NCBI GenBank assembly: GCA_009785015.1
Contig: WQXD01000171.1
Coordinates: forward strand, 1-7,945
DNA length: 7,945 bases
Source: Oscillospiraceae bacterium
GTDB taxonomy: Bacteria > Bacillota_A > Clostridia > Oscillospirales > WRJC01
Direction of reading: 5' to 3'
Shown: positions 7,663 through 7,945 of the stretch, piece by piece
Numbering within the stretch: position 1 is the stretch's first letter
Layout: the number at the start of each line of letters is the position of its first letter
Program-made: the position numbers and the translations under genes
Notes under the pieces: model-generated
Seen by the model: the letters and a program-made list of their open reading frames with translations, nothing else
Told to the model about the DNA's origin: nothing
Database searches by the model: none

Positions 7663-7945
7663 TTACAGACTGTCGCCGAAATCCGCTTTGAATTTCTCGA
7701 CGAGTTTTATCTGCCAGTCGGAATCGGGCTCGAGCCTTCCGAAGAAGAAACGGAGTATTTTGGGTTCTTCTATGAAGTTCAGGCCGCCGACGAGATGCCT
7801 GTTCTGGTAGAGCCAGTTTATTCTGTCTATGGCGTAATTGACCTGTGAAAGGGTGAATACGCGCCTGGGCAGCGCAAGGCGCAAAAGTTCCATGTTCGCA
7901 ATCGGTTCAGAGCCGTCGGGGTTGCGCTGTTCTGAAAGCGTGCCG
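7663..7945 (-). CDS. Tryptophanase/beta-eliminating lyase, C-terminal part; 5' end outside window
   Basis: Read on the minus strand, the frame is open from the right edge (first full codon 7944-7942), so the Met codon at 7893 is internal. The 93 visible residues begin GTLSEQRNPDGSEP and continue MELLRLALPRRVFT, matching the AELLRLTIPRATYT region of E. coli TnaA and the ELVRLTIPRRVYT region of tyrosine phenol-lyase as I recall them. EEPKILRFF then matches the YEPKVLRHF near their ends. These PLP enzymes cleave tryptophan to indole, pyruvate and ammonia, or tyrosine to phenol. After LRFF the protein continues for about 27 residues (ending KADFGDSL), whereas E. coli TnaA stops about 8 residues later, so it belongs to a subgroup with a longer tail and may act on another amino acid. 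The PLP lysine and substrate residues lie outside the window, so the substrate is undecided. It converges on the P-loop gene with one base between stop codons. Confidence 0.85.
   Translation of the reverse strand, partial: GTLSEQRNPDGSEPIANMELLRLALPRRVFTLSQVNYAIDRINWLYQNRHLVGGLNFIEEPKILRFFFGRLEPDSDWQIKLVEKFKADFGDSL

Noticed and set aside
7647..7688. Inverted repeat AAGCGG ... CCGCTT across the convergent junction as a bidirectional terminator
   Set aside because: The arms are only 6 bp and separated by 30 bases, with no T-run after the second arm. A chance match is more likely.
7621..7848. Plus-strand open frame at the right edge, beginning at ATG 7621
   Set aside because: It is the antisense of the lyase 3' end and starts inside the P-loop gene. 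The minus-strand translation gives a recognised enzyme, so this frame is not a gene.

Overview
The window looks like a chromosomal segment of a Bacillota (Firmicutes) bacterium, most likely a member of the Clostridia. Three things support this: the classical hrcA-grpE-dnaK-dnaJ order behind a CIRCE operator; a DnaK whose nucleotide-binding domain lacks the segment of about 24 residues found in the E. coli protein, a known Gram-positive signature; and strong AGGAGG-type ribosome binding sites. Base composition is close to balanced by eye. AUA (Ile) and AGG (Arg) codons are frequent throughout, so no gene stands out as recently acquired. The species cannot be named from the sequence.

Layout: (1) 1-1148, the 3' part of a sialate O-acetylesterase (SASA/DUF303) gene that starts before the window. 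(2) 1149-1283, an AT-rich intergenic region with a promoter and a near-perfect CIRCE operator (1242-1268) directly next to the hrcA Shine-Dalgarno sequence. (3) 1284-5975, the class I heat-shock operon hrcA, grpE, dnaK, dnaJ, all complete. (4) 6039-7661, a ribokinase-type PfkB sugar kinase and, 6 bp later, a P-loop ATPase of the MinD/ParA/CobQ-like superfamily with no assigned function. Both are on the same strand as the heat-shock genes and may be read through from them. (5) 7663-7945, on the minus strand, the 3' end of a tryptophanase/tyrosine phenol-lyase-type beta-eliminating lyase gene, which converges on the P-loop gene with a single base between the stop codons.

How the genes work together: HrcA represses the operon through CIRCE. 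DnaK (Hsp70) folds client proteins, with DnaJ delivering substrate and stimulating ATP hydrolysis and GrpE exchanging nucleotide. The esterase upstream and the lyase at the right edge are catabolic genes with no evident link to the chaperones. The least explained part is 6039-7661, where a ribokinase and an orphan P-loop ATPase follow dnaJ instead of the prmA/rsmE genes common at this place in related bacteria.

No RNA gene, CRISPR array, insertion sequence, attachment site or convincing Rho-independent terminator was seen. No stretch longer than 300 bases lacks a gene. Most of the window is well-known biology, and I did not find a clear undescribed system. The best candidates for a second look are the orphan P-loop ATPase with its ribokinase neighbour, the compact CIRCE/promoter arrangement, and the tight convergent junction with the lyase.
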